Assembly (NCBI GenBank): GCA_015065885.1
Contig: SVPJ01000012.1
Span: forward strand, 1 to 52,802
Origin: Oscillospiraceae bacterium
GTDB lineage: Bacteria > Bacillota > Clostridia > Oscillospirales > Acutalibacteraceae
DNA: 52,802 nucleotides
Direction: 5' to 3'
Part shown: positions 7,585-16,820 of the stretch, one piece after another
Numbering within the stretch: position 1 is the stretch's first letter
Layout: the number at the start of each line of letters is the position of its first letter
The notes under the pieces: model-generated
What the model saw: only the letters and a program-made list of their open reading frames with translations
Told to the model about the DNA's origin: nothing
Database searches by the model: none
Translations under genes and position numbers: made by a program

Positions 7585-8358
7585 ATGGAGAAGGTTACCG
7601 TATCGGTCATTATGCCGGTGTACAATTGTGCCGCATACGTTGAGGAAGCGGTGCGTTCGGTGTTGGCACAGACCGTTTCGGATCTGGAACTTTTGGTGAT
7701 TGACGACGGCTCAAAAGACGACACCTTCGCCATCGTGACGCGTCTTGCGGCAGAGGATGCGCGAGTGATCCCGCTGAAAAATTCCGAAAACATGGGGGTC
7801 GCGCGTACACGCAACCGCGGGTTGGATACGGCACGCGGTGACTATATCGCCTTTTTGGATGGTGACGATCGCTGGCATCCCGAAAAATTAAGGGTGCAGA
7901 TCGCACGGATGCAAGCGGAAAACGCCGCGTTGTCCTATACTTCGTACGCCATCGTAGACGCCGCAGGCAACCCGTCGAAAGCGGCGTATATCGTGCCTGA
8001 GCGTGTGAACTTCAACGGGTTGCTTTGCGAAAACGTCATCGGCTGTTCCACCGTGATGTTGACCCGTGCGGTGGCGGCGGAGCATCGGTTCGTCACCGAT
8101 TTTTACCACGAGGATTATTGTCTGTGGCTGGACATTTTGCGGGGGGGACATACGGCGGCAGGATGTACCGCGCCGCTGACCGATTGGCGTTTGATCCAAA
8201 ATTCCCGCTCGTTTGACAAGAAAAAGAGCGCACACAATCGTTGGCGCATCTATCGCGGATATTTAAAACTGTCGGTGGTGCGCAGTGCGTGGGTGTTTGC
8301 GTGTTACGCCGTGCGCGGCGTGAAAAAGTATTACTCCCGAAGGAGAGAGGACGTATGA
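7585..8358 (+). CDS. Family 2 glycosyltransferase
   Basis: A 257-residue GT-A enzyme. The N-terminal VSVIMPVYNC and VIDDGSKDDT strands and FLDGDDRWHPEKL (residues 90-102, with the metal-binding DGDD) are standard GT2 elements. It has no membrane span, so it acts on the cytoplasmic face, adding a sugar to the lipid-linked repeat unit. The ribosome binding site GGGAGGTGA precedes the ATG closely. Its stop overlaps the start of the LicD gene (ATGA), showing translational coupling. Donor and acceptor cannot be read from the sequence. Confidence 0.93.
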   Translation: MEKVTVSVIMPVYNCAAYVEEAVRSVLAQTVSDLELLVIDDGSKDDTFAIVTRLAAEDARVIPLKNSENMGVARTRNRGLDTARGDYIAFLDGDDRWHPEKLRVQIARMQAENAALSYTSYAIVDAAGNPSKAAYIVPERVNFNGLLCENVIGCSTVMLTRAVAAEHRFVTDFYHEDYCLWLDILRGGHTAAGCTAPLTDWRLIQNSRSFDKKKSAHNRWRIYRGYLKLSVVRSAWVFACYAVRGVKKYYSRRREDV

Positions 8359-9218
8359 TGGCGTCACCCACCGCGCTTTGCGAGCATCAGGCGGCGTTGG
8401 CGGAACTTCTTTCGGAATTCGACCGCGTCTGCCAAGCACTCGATATCCCGTACGTGCTGTTTGCGGGCACGATGCTCGGCGCGGTGCGACACCACGGGTT
8501 TATTCCATGGGACGACGATCTGGACGTGCTGATGCTGCGTTGCGATTACGACCGTCTGCTGCGTGAGGCGGACGGTGTGCTGAACGGCGAGCGGTTCTTT
8601 CTGCAAAAAGAATTTTCGGAACATTGGCCGATGTTCTTTTCCAAACTGCGGTTGAACGGCACCACCTGTCTTGAAACCTACCACCCGAAGGATATGGCGT
8701 CCCACTTCGGTGTGTATATCGATATTTTCCCCTGCGACAATGCCGCAAACGGGCGCTTCGGGCGGCGGATGCAGTATCTCGCCTCCAAAGCGGTGATCGC
8801 GCAGTCGTTGTACAAACGGGGATATGAAACGAACAGCCTCGTGAAAAAACTGTTTATGCAGGCGTGTCGCCTGCTTCCTGCGGGAGGGCTGCGGCGGGTG
8901 GTCAAGGGTGGTCGAAAAGACAGCCGTACGGTACATACTTTTTTTGCCGCGGCTGCCTCTTATCGAAAAAACGTCTACCCGCGTGAATGGTTTACCACCC
9001 GTATCACGGTACCGTTTGGCGAGGGGGAGTACCCCATCCCTGCGGAATACGACCGTGTGCTGACCCATATTTACGGTGCGTATATGACGTTGCCCCCGCC
9101 CGAACAGCGGCGGGTGAAACGGCACGCCGTGCTGGTGGATCTGCACAACGGGTACGAGTGCTACCGTACCTATCACCGTGAAATGGCCTTTGACGTGCTG
9201 ACCGAAAGTATACGATAG
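8355..9218 (+). CDS. LicD family phospho-substituent transferase
   Basis: A 287-residue protein with the family signature FAGTMLGAVRHHGFIPWDDDLDV at residues about 36-58, including the GT...G and WDDDLDV nucleotidyltransferase-like acidic motif. LicD enzymes transfer phosphocholine or related phospho-groups from a CDP-linked donor to cell-surface glycans. The ATG at 8355 overlaps the stop of the GT2 gene. No licA/licB/licC choline genes are seen in the window, so the donor is unknown. Its presence suggests the polymer carries phosphodiester-linked substituents. Confidence 0.9.
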   Translation: MMASPTALCEHQAALAELLSEFDRVCQALDIPYVLFAGTMLGAVRHHGFIPWDDDLDVLMLRCDYDRLLREADGVLNGERFFLQKEFSEHWPMFFSKLRLNGTTCLETYHPKDMASHFGVYIDIFPCDNAANGRFGRRMQYLASKAVIAQSLYKRGYETNSLVKKLFMQACRLLPAGGLRRVVKGGRKDSRTVHTFFAAAASYRKNVYPREWFTTRITVPFGEGEYPIPAEYDRVLTHIYGAYMTLPPPEQRRVKRHAVLVDLHNGYECYRTYHREMAFDVLTESIR

Positions 9219-9229
9219 GAGGATGACCG

Positions 9230-9778
9230 ATGCGCCTGAAATACGTGTTGGCGATCGTGGCGTGTATCAGCGTGATCGCCGTGTGTGCAACGGTCATCAC
9301 CGTGACTCTCGTCAACCGCGGTGCGGTCACACCCGACGAGGGTACCGTCACGACCACGACCACCGAGGCGCAGGGTCCTCCCGCGCTCGAAATTCTCTCG
9401 GCAACGGAAGCGGGAGAATGGGTCGCGGTCGCAACCACCTTCGGCCGTTTTCGCTATCCCGTCGCGATGGCCGACCTCTTGCGTGCTGAAGCGGTCAGCG
9501 AGGGCACGACGGCAGCGTTACGGTTTGTGGCGCGGTTAGACGGACGGGACGTCACCATATATACTATACATTATAATAAAGCGGTCGGTATCCCTTGCGG
9601 CACGCTCGTGCTGTCGGATACCGCCGACGAGATCGCGGTGTATGCTGACCTTGCAGAAAAACCCGACGACCTTTCCGAGGAATGGGTGGGGACGTTCTAC
9701 GCCGCGCAGGAAACGTTTAACGATGTGCTGTCATCCATGGCGGAGGACAGCCGATTCACACGGCGGGAGGGAGCGTAA
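9230..9778 (+). CDS. Membrane-anchored protein, function unknown
   Basis: A 182-residue protein with one N-terminal hydrophobic segment (about 5-29, YVLAIVACISVIAVCATVITVTLV) and a Thr-rich linker (TVTTTTTEA), then an extracytoplasmic domain of about 130 residues. I recognise no domain; the pattern suggests a small beta-rich fold. AGGAGGATGA lies upstream of the ATG. It is embedded between glycosyltransferase genes, so it may be an accessory factor of the polysaccharide machinery, but that rests on context alone. Confidence 0.65.
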   Translation: MRLKYVLAIVACISVIAVCATVITVTLVNRGAVTPDEGTVTTTTTEAQGPPALEILSATEAGEWVAVATTFGRFRYPVAMADLLRAEAVSEGTTAALRFVARLDGRDVTIYTIHYNKAVGIPCGTLVLSDTADEIAVYADLAEKPDDLSEEWVGTFYAAQETFNDVLSSMAEDSRFTRREGA

Positions 9779-9779
9779 C

Positions 9780-10598
9780 GTGACAATGCAGGTGTTGGTG
9801 GCAACGATGCATCAGACGGATACCTCGCTTGCCGAACGCATGAACATTCGCTGTGACGCGGTGTTGGCGAATCAGGCGGATCGCGAGGAGATCGTGTGCG
9901 TGGATACCCCACACGGGATGCGTAAGATGATCACCACTGCCACACGCGGCGTGGGGCTGAACCGCAACGTCGCGCTGTTGGCGGCCGAGGCGGAGATCCT
10001 TCTGCTGGCGGATGACGACGTCGTGTATAACGACGATATGCCCGCTGCCGTGACGGCAGCATTTGCGGCGTTGCCTCAAGCGGACGTCATCGTATTCGGT
10101 ATGGATATTTCCAAAAACGGGGAGATCACGCAGCGGCGTGCCAAAACGGTACGTCGTCTGCGCCTGCACAACGCGATGCGCTACGGTACCTATCGTATTG
10201 CGGTGCGCCGCCGTGCATTGCTGGATCACAACATTACCTTTCATCAGTCCTTCGGCGGGGGATGTCCCTTCAGCGCGGGGGAGGACAGCCTGTTTTTAAA
10301 GGCGTGCTTTGACAGCGGGCTTACGGTATACGCGCACACCTACGTGCTGGGCGTTTGTTCGAAGGACACGTCCACGTGGTTTCGCGGATGCGACGATAAG
10401 TATTTTTACGACAAGGGCGTGCTGATGCGCAAACTGTTTCCCCGCACGGCGTACCTGATGACGCTGTACTTCGGTATTCGCTTTAAATTGCCTACCGACC
10501 ACGGCGTGTTGCAACGCCTGCGCTGGATGTATAGGGGCGTACGCGGCGGCCGCCGTATGCTGCCTTTTGCGGACTATATCGCAGGAGGTCGCTCATGA
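9780..10598 (+). CDS. Family 2-like glycosyltransferase
   Basis: About 272 residues. The GT-A core is visible: GLNRNVALLAAEAEILLLADDDVVY with the metal-binding DDD at residue about 77, then the acceptor region GGGCPFSAGEDSLFLKAC. The EDSLF element is typical of GT2 enzymes. GTG at 9780 is favoured because GGGAGGGAG ends 6 bases before it; ATG at 9786 is the alternative. The last codons overlap the start of the next glycosyltransferase (ATGA at 10595-10598). Confidence 0.82.
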   Translation: MTMQVLVATMHQTDTSLAERMNIRCDAVLANQADREEIVCVDTPHGMRKMITTATRGVGLNRNVALLAAEAEILLLADDDVVYNDDMPAAVTAAFAALPQADVIVFGMDISKNGEITQRRAKTVRRLRLHNAMRYGTYRIAVRRRALLDHNITFHQSFGGGCPFSAGEDSLFLKACFDSGLTVYAHTYVLGVCSKDTSTWFRGCDDKYFYDKGVLMRKLFPRTAYLMTLYFGIRFKLPTDHGVLQRLRWMYRGVRGGRRMLPFADYIAGGRS

Positions 10599-11767
10599 AA
10601 AAGGTGCTGATCGTGAACAACAATATGAAGGTCGGCGGCGTACAAAAGAGCTTGTATAACCTGCTGTGGTCGATCGACACGGTGAAGGAATACGACGTCA
10701 CCCTTCTGCTGTTTCACAAAACGGGGGCGTATCTTGACGACCTGCCGTCCACCGTCCGCGTGATCGAATGCCGCGGCCCGTTTCGCTTTCTCGGTCGCGA
10801 TCAGGGCGAATTTCACGGCGTAGAGGCGCTGGTGCGCGGTGGCTTTGCCGCCCTCTGCAAGTTGTTCGGACGACCGTTTGCGGTACGGCTGATGTTGCTT
10901 GGACAGCCGCGGCTGAAGGAATCGTTCGACTATGCCGTCTCGTTTTTGCACAACGGCCGCGTGAAATCCTTCTACGGCGGTGTGCCGGATTTCGTGTTGC
11001 ATCGCGTCCGTGCCAAAAAGAAGATCGTCTTTTTGCACGGGGATTATCGCGCAAGCGGTGTGAACAGTCGCGTGAATAACCGCACGATGGCGAAATTTGA
11101 CACGGTGGCGGCGTGTTCCGAAGGGTGCCGCGACGTCTTCGTGCAGGCACTCCCGCAGATGGCGGAGCGTGCCGTTGCGGTGCGCAACTGCCATCGGTAC
11201 GACAAAATTCGTGAAATGGCGCAGGACGACCCGTTCGTATACGATACCGCCCGCGTAAACGTGGTGACGGTAGCGCGCCTCACCCACGAAAAGGGCATCG
11301 AGCGCGGGCTTGCTGCCGTGGCGAACGCCGTGGCACGCGGGGTGCCGCTCACGTGGCATATCGTGGGGGACGGTGCCAAGCGCGCGGAATGGGAACGGCT
11401 GGCGGAAACGCTGGGCGTTGCCGAACACGTGGTGTTTTACGGTGAGCAGGCCAATCCTTACCGCTACGTAAAAAACGCCGATCTGTTTATGCTCCCTTCG
11501 TACCACGAAGCGGCACCGATGGTGATCGACGAAGCGTGTGCGCTGGGCGTGCCGATCCTTACCACCGCCACCACCTCGGCACACGAAATGGTGACGGCAC
11601 GTGCGTGCGGGGTGGTATGTGAGAATACGGAAGAGGCACTCGTTGAAGCGCTGTACCGCCTCGTTGCCGATCCCGCGACGTTGGCGGAGTATAAAGAGAA
11701 AACGGCAAGTGCAGGAGCGGACAACCGCACGGCGCTTGCACAGTGGGATGCCTTGTTTGGCGAATAA
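10595..11767 (+). CDS. Family 4 glycosyltransferase
   Basis: A 390-residue GT-B enzyme. The N-terminal VLIVNNNMKVGGVQKSLYNL binds the acceptor side. The C-terminal half contains VARLTHEKGIERGL, WHIVGDGAKR and PSYHEAAPMVIDEACALGVPI, where the H-E-A/E-x7-E signature of GT4 can be read. It is cytoplasmic and adds a sugar to the lipid-linked intermediate with retention of configuration (family knowledge). The gene is translationally coupled to the preceding transferase and is followed by a 67-base gap before the large secreted protein. Confidence 0.92.
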   Translation: MKKVLIVNNNMKVGGVQKSLYNLLWSIDTVKEYDVTLLLFHKTGAYLDDLPSTVRVIECRGPFRFLGRDQGEFHGVEALVRGGFAALCKLFGRPFAVRLMLLGQPRLKESFDYAVSFLHNGRVKSFYGGVPDFVLHRVRAKKKIVFLHGDYRASGVNSRVNNRTMAKFDTVAACSEGCRDVFVQALPQMAERAVAVRNCHRYDKIREMAQDDPFVYDTARVNVVTVARLTHEKGIERGLAAVANAVARGVPLTWHIVGDGAKRAEWERLAETLGVAEHVVFYGEQANPYRYVKNADLFMLPSYHEAAPMVIDEACALGVPILTTATTSAHEMVTARACGVVCENTEEALVEALYRLVADPATLAEYKEKTASAGADNRTALAQWDALFGE

Positions 11768-11834
11768 TTTCGGTACTGACAGGAAACGGTGAGTTCTTGT
11801 TTCGTATAAATTCGATTATGGGAGAGGATTCAGC

Positions 11835-14800
11835 ATGGTAAAACGAATAGCAGCACGCATTCTGGCGCTGATGTTGACGGCGCTGTTGTGCATCGGTATG
11901 CTGCCGCTGTCCGCACTCGCAGGCAGCGTGACCAATTACGCCGATTTTATGGCGGATTTTAAACTGCTCGAGGTGTATGCCGACGAATTTGCGGCACAGT
12001 CGGGCAAAGATCCCGGTGAGTTGGTACTCAACTACATCCGCACGGGTGTGGAACGTTACCAGACCGGTACGTGGGAGACCCTGGCGGGCGAGGAGATCAC
12101 CGCCTTCACCGAGTACGTAGCGGCGCAGGATGCGGCTTGCGGTACGACGGTGGCGGATCTGCGGGATATCGTTATCCACGATTTCCAATTGCCCAACGGC
12201 AATCCTGCGGATTTCGGCCACATGTTCGGTACGATGAACATTTCTTACGTGGCGTCCGCCGTGCAGAGCGATGACCTGTCCGGTTGGGCGGGCGACCTTT
12301 GCGACCTTTTGTACTACAGCGTGGGCGTGGGTGTTCCCGCGGGCACGGTGGACGAAATGGCGGCGTATATCGTGAAGAATTGCTTCGGCGTGGATGCGGA
12401 CGACGCGTTCGGCTGGGACGATTTCTACGGCGATATGGATGCGTACTATCTCATTTCGGAATATGCGGCGGGCAACGGCGCCTTTGGTGCGCTGATGGAT
12501 GCCTATTTCACGGCAGATCTCGACGATGCCGACCGCGCCGCCTACTTCCTGAACAATCGCTTTAAGGGCGTGGAAACGGCAGATGACGTGCGCACGGCGA
12601 TCTACAACGCCTATCGTACCAACGTCGGCATCCAGGTGCTGGAGGCGGATCGCGGCATTTCGAATGCAAGCACGCTCCGTCAGGCGTGCTGCTATGCGTT
12701 TGCGGATTATTTGTATTCGCAGGCGAAAGACCGCTTGATCGGCGGCGGTGACGAGGGCGGCGAAGAGGAAGAGAAACCTGAAAACGGTTTCTACTCCGTC
12801 TTCTCCACCACCTCTTCCGTGTTGGCGCCCGGCATCACGCAGGACATCAAGTATGCGATGTCGGCGGACGGCAAGCAGATGGTCTACTACTTAGCGTCGG
12901 TAGACGTCACCCGTGACGACGTGACCATTATGGCGAACTACAAAGACAACGACCCGTCGAAGGGTTGGGGTATGCAGCGTGTGGAAGATCAGGTGGCGGC
13001 GATGGTGCAAAAGCATTCCCACGTGGAGAACTTCACTCCCGTGGTCGCCACCAACGGCGACGGCTTTAACACCACGACGGGCAAACCCGGCGGTCTGCTC
13101 GTGATGGAGGGTGTCGAATGGCATCCCGTAGATCACGACGGTTTCTTTGCCATCCTGAAGGACGGCACGGCAATGATCGGCACGCAGGCGGAGTACGAAC
13201 AGTACAAAGCGCAGATCCAGGAAGGCATCGGCGCCTTCGGTGCCACGCTGGTGAAGAACGGTGAGATCGCCACCGCCGACAACGGCACCCGCGCCAGCCG
13301 TACCGCGATCGGCATCAAAGCGGACGGCAAGGTCGTGATGATGGTGTTGGACGGCCGTCAGGAGCCCTTCTCCTGCGGCGGCTCGCTGCGTGAGATCGCG
13401 CAGATCATGTTGGAAGCGGGCTGCGTACACGCCGTTAACCTGGACGGCGGCGGCTCCACCACCTATATGTCCAAGCCGGAAGGCAGCGATAACATCAAGG
13501 TCATCAACCGCCCGTCCGACGGGTACGCCCGCAGTGTGGCGGCGTCGCTCGTGGCGGTGTCCACCGCGAAATCCTCCAAAGAATTCGACCGCGCCATCAT
13601 TCAGGCGGATTACGAATACATTACCCACAACACTTCCATTCAGTTGAATGCGATCGGTGTGAACAACATCGGCTCGTCCGCGCCCATTCCGGAAGGCGCG
13701 TATTGGGAAGTGTCGGACGAGACGGTCGGTACCATCACCCCCGACGGTGTGTTCACCGCGTCGGAGATCTGGAACGAGGAAGACTGGACGCTCGAAAATG
13801 CGGACGTTACCGTGTCGCTGATGGTGGACGGTGCCGCGGTCGGCAGTATCACGTTGCACGTGGTGGTGCCCGACACGCTTGAGTTTACCGAAGATTCCAT
13901 GAATGTCATCTACGATGTTCCCACCGCGTTGCCGTTCAAGGCGACCTTCAACGGGAACGTCGTGAAACTGAACGAGTTTGACGTCTTTGCGGCGTGCATC
14001 GAAGAAGACGAATCCTACTGGGATGCCGCACTCTTCGAAGGCTTTAACGTCACCGCGTTCGAAGAATCGGGCGTGCGTCGCATGAAGATCGCGGCGATCC
14101 TCATCAATAACGAAGAGGGCTACGACGAGATGTATCTCTCGATGTTCCGTGCGGATGAAGCGGCGTTCGATTTCGAAAACGCCACCGCCGGTAACCGTAC
14201 CTTGGCGTGGCTGCGTGAAGTGCTGAACGCCACCACCACCGACGGTATGACCTACACCGCGATCGATCCGAGTGAGGACGTGAACTTCAACTACACCTTC
14301 GCGTTGGATATGACCGCGATCGAGATCCCGCAGCAACTGGCGGACATCGTGTTTATGTTGCCCGGCTCGGACAACGGCAACGCCACCGCCTTCAACTATA
14401 TGTTGCAGCTCGCCGAGCGTGTCAGCCCGTTGACCGAAGTGCGCATCACCGCGCAGTTCGACAAGGACGTCGAAGTGGACATCTCCGAACTCAAAGTCAT
14501 CAACGAGTACTTTGCGCTCAAAGAAGCCACCATTGATGAAAACAACTGCCTGACCCTTATCTGCAACTGGATCGACCAGACGCAGGCGATCGACCCCGCG
14601 ACTGCCAACCCCGTGTGTATCCTGACGGGTATCGCGGCGAAGCCGGCGGACAACGCCGCGTGGGACGGTGGTGAACTGCTCGTGAGCAACACGGGCGACG
14701 TGAGTTACAAGATCTACCTGCGTGCCTCCTCCCTCTACTCCTTTGCACAGCAGGCGGAAAATCAGCAGAAATACGGACTGTATCCCTATTCGACCGACGA

Positions 14801-16748
14801 GACGGGTTACGAAGGCGGCACCGAAAACGGCGCGTACTTTAGGAACACCTACGCCGATTTTGAAGACAGTTTCCTCATCGACAGTGCGGAGCGTCAGGGC
14901 TGGTACAAGCTGGACGGCGAATACTTCTACTTCGTTGACCACGAAGCGGTGACGGGCGTGCAGTATATCCCCTCGCGTGAAGACGAGTCGGTCAGCCTGT
15001 TCTACAACTTCGACGAAAACGGCGTGTGCCTCGGCAAAGTGACCGGCACGCTGGAACTGGACGGCGCGCTGTATTACAGCATCAACGGCGAGAGGCAGAC
15101 CGGTTGGCTTTCGGGTTACGATGCCGACGGCAATGCAGTGGATTATTACTTCGATCCCGCGAACGGCCGTGCGGTGGACGGTGTGCAGACCATTGACGGT
15201 TACACCTACACCTTTGAAAACAACGTTCTCGTTCGCGGCGATCTGGTGAAGACGGAAACCGGTATTCGCTACCGCTGGGCAGGCAAGTGGTTGCACGGCC
15301 AGTGGTTCCAAGTGGACGGCAACTGGTACGCCACCCGCAAATACGTCTACGACGTGCTGACCGGCTACGTCAGCGTGCAGGCGAACGGCGTGCCGGATTG
15401 GAACTGGCATCTGTTTGATGAAAACGGCGTGTTCCAGAGCGATTACACCGGCATCTACGTGCACGACGGCGGTGAGATCCACTATCTGAAAAACGGCGTG
15501 CGCGACGGCACGGTCGGTCTGGTGTACGAGAACGGCTACTATTACTACATTTCCGAATCCAATTCCCGCGGGTATCGCAACGGTACCTACTGGATCACCA
15601 AGACCCACGGTATGATCCCCGCCGGCTCCTACACCTTCGACGAATACGGGCACATCACCAATCTGCCCGCCGTTGAGCCCGACGGCGAGATGCTGAACGG
15701 TGTGAAGGAAACGGACGGCGTCTATTACTACTACGAAAACGGCTACGTAAAGTGTGGCGCGGGTGTCGTGAAGATGACCGCGGACGGCGAAGAGTATTAC
15801 ATCTACGTGCGCTCGAACGGTCAGCTCGCGATCGGCACCTACTGGATCACCACCACCAACGGTCTGCTCGAAGCGGGTCGTTACGTGTTTGACGCGCAGG
15901 GTCGCTACTATCCCAACAAGACGGAAGAGCCCGACACCCCCGATGTGCCTGCGGTGAAGGACGGCGTCGTGGCGGAAAACGGTGCGCTGTATTACTATGT
16001 GAACGGTGTGTTGCAGCAAGGTCTCGGCGTGATCAAGATGACCGACGACCACGGCATTGTGTATTACATCTACGTTCGTTCGGCGGGCGAGCTCGCCACG
16101 GGTATCTATTGGCCTTCCATTCGTAACGGTCTGCTTGAGCAAGGCGCTTACGACTGGGGTACCGACGGCAGATACTATCCCGTGACCGTCACCCCCGATC
16201 CCGATGAGCCGGAAGAGCCCGACGTGAAGAACGGCGTATATGAAGAAAACGGCGTTCTGCGCTACTACATCAACGGCGTCTGGCAAAAGGGCAACGGTGT
16301 GGTGCAGCTCACCGACGAGGACGGCACGGTGTATTACATCTATGTGCGCTCGGCGGGTGAACTCGCTACCGGTATCTATTGGCCCTCCATCCGCAACGGT
16401 CTGCTGGAAAAAGGTCCGCACGATTTCGGTACCGACGGCAGATATTATCCCGACGGCAAGACGGAAGAGCCCGAAGTACCCGATACGCCCGAAACCCCCG
16501 AGCAACCTGACGTGAAGAACGGCATCGTGGAGGAAAACGGTGCGCTGTACTACTACGTGAACGGTGTGTTGCAGCAAGGTCTCGGTGTGTTGCAGTTTAC
16601 CGAAGCGGACGGCACGGTATATTACATCTACGTGCGCTCGAGCGGTCAGCTTGCCACGGGCATCTACTGGCCCAGCATCCGCAACAATCTTTTGGAAAAA
16701 GGTCCCTACGATTGGGGTACCGACGGCAAATATTACCCCGCATCCTAA
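11835..16748 (+). CDS. Large secreted phosphodiester glycosidase-domain protein with C-terminal surface repeats
   Basis: 1637 residues. Order of parts: signal peptide (1 to about 29, ending ALAG); an unrecognised acidic N-terminal region (about 30-310); an NAGPA-type phosphodiester glycosidase domain (about 330-580), with VVATNGDGFN near 402 and the hallmark VNLDGGGSTT near 535; an Ig-like beta region (about 590-690); further unassigned beta domains; then four tandem wall-binding-like repeats to the end. NAGPA-family enzymes cleave sugar-1-phosphate phosphodiesters. With LicD and the LCP ligase in the same locus, a role in remodelling the phosphorylated glycan is a reasonable inference. GGAGAGGA precedes the ATG. 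No sortase motif is present, so attachment probably depends on the repeats. Confidence 0.85.
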   Translation: MVKRIAARILALMLTALLCIGMLPLSALAGSVTNYADFMADFKLLEVYADEFAAQSGKDPGELVLNYIRTGVERYQTGTWETLAGEEITAFTEYVAAQDAACGTTVADLRDIVIHDFQLPNGNPADFGHMFGTMNISYVASAVQSDDLSGWAGDLCDLLYYSVGVGVPAGTVDEMAAYIVKNCFGVDADDAFGWDDFYGDMDAYYLISEYAAGNGAFGALMDAYFTADLDDADRAAYFLNNRFKGVETADDVRTAIYNAYRTNVGIQVLEADRGISNASTLRQACCYAFADYLYSQAKDRLIGGGDEGGEEEEKPENGFYSVFSTTSSVLAPGITQDIKYAMSADGKQMVYYLASVDVTRDDVTIMANYKDNDPSKGWGMQRVEDQVAAMVQKHSHVENFTPVVATNGDGFNTTTGKPGGLLVMEGVEWHPVDHDGFFAILKDGTAMIGTQAEYEQYKAQIQEGIGAFGATLVKNGEIATADNGTRASRTAIGIKADGKVVMMVLDGRQEPFSCGGSLREIAQIMLEAGCVHAVNLDGGGSTTYMSKPEGSDNIKVINRPSDGYARSVAASLVAVSTAKSSKEFDRAIIQADYEYITHNTSIQLNAIGVNNIGSSAPIPEGAYWEVSDETVGTITPDGVFTASEIWNEEDWTLENADVTVSLMVDGAAVGSITLHVVVPDTLEFTEDSMNVIYDVPTALPFKATFNGNVVKLNEFDVFAACIEEDESYWDAALFEGFNVTAFEESGVRRMKIAAILINNEEGYDEMYLSMFRADEAAFDFENATAGNRTLAWLREVLNATTTDGMTYTAIDPSEDVNFNYTFALDMTAIEIPQQLADIVFMLPGSDNGNATAFNYMLQLAERVSPLTEVRITAQFDKDVEVDISELKVINEYFALKEATIDENNCLTLICNWIDQTQAIDPATANPVCILTGIAAKPADNAAWDGGELLVSNTGDVSYKIYLRASSLYSFAQQAENQQKYGLYPYSTDETGYEGGTENGAYFRNTYADFEDSFLIDSAERQGWYKLDGEYFYFVDHEAVTGVQYIPSREDESVSLFYNFDENGVCLGKVTGTLELDGALYYSINGERQTGWLSGYDADGNAVDYYFDPANGRAVDGVQTIDGYTYTFENNVLVRGDLVKTETGIRYRWAGKWLHGQWFQVDGNWYATRKYVYDVLTGYVSVQANGVPDWNWHLFDENGVFQSDYTGIYVHDGGEIHYLKNGVRDGTVGLVYENGYYYYISESNSRGYRNGTYWITKTHGMIPAGSYTFDEYGHITNLPAVEPDGEMLNGVKETDGVYYYYENGYVKCGAGVVKMTADGEEYYIYVRSNGQLAIGTYWITTTNGLLEAGRYVFDAQGRYYPNKTEEPDTPDVPAVKDGVVAENGALYYYVNGVLQQGLGVIKMTDDHGIVYYIYVRSAGELATGIYWPSIRNGLLEQGAYDWGTDGRYYPVTVTPDPDEPEEPDVKNGVYEENGVLRYYINGVWQKGNGVVQLTDEDGTVYYIYVRSAGELATGIYWPSIRNGLLEKGPHDFGTDGRYYPDGKTEEPEVPDTPETPEQPDVKNGIVEENGALYYYVNGVLQQGLGVLQFTEADGTVYYIYVRSSGQLATGIYWPSIRNNLLEKGPYDWGTDGKYYPAS
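15696..16745 (+). repeat. Four tandem wall-binding-like protein repeats (in-frame)
   Basis: Four units of roughly 76-96 residues. Each contains YYY(V/E)NG, a Gly-rich turn, YYIYVRS, TGIYW(P)S, NGLLE and GRYYP, separated by Pro/Glu/Asp-rich linkers. Units 2-4 are nearly identical in YYIYVRS(A/S)G(E/Q)LATGIYWPS. They recall choline-binding-type repeats in aromatic and Gly spacing but do not match the standard GWYxxxGxWYY unit. The same style of repeat ends the next protein. Confidence 0.75.
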
Positions 16749-16764
16749 TTCTTTGTGGAAAAAC

Positions 16765-16792
16765 CCGTACGCCTGCGAGAGCGGGCGTACGG
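16765..16792 (+). terminator. Intercistronic hairpin, possible weak terminator
   Basis: CCGTACGCC (16765-16773) and GGCGTACGG (16784-16792) form a 9-bp stem. The nearest T-run (TTTTT, 16801-16805) starts 8 bases later, so termination would be weak. It may instead protect mRNA ends between the two large secreted-protein genes. Confidence 0.45.
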
Positions 16793-16820
16793 TACACACC
16801 TTTTTGAAAGGACGATGACA

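Noticed and set aside
11768-11834. Possible separate promoter before the phosphodiester glycosidase gene
   Set aside because: A TATAAA-like box occurs, but no -35 at proper distance; read-through from the capsule operon is simpler.
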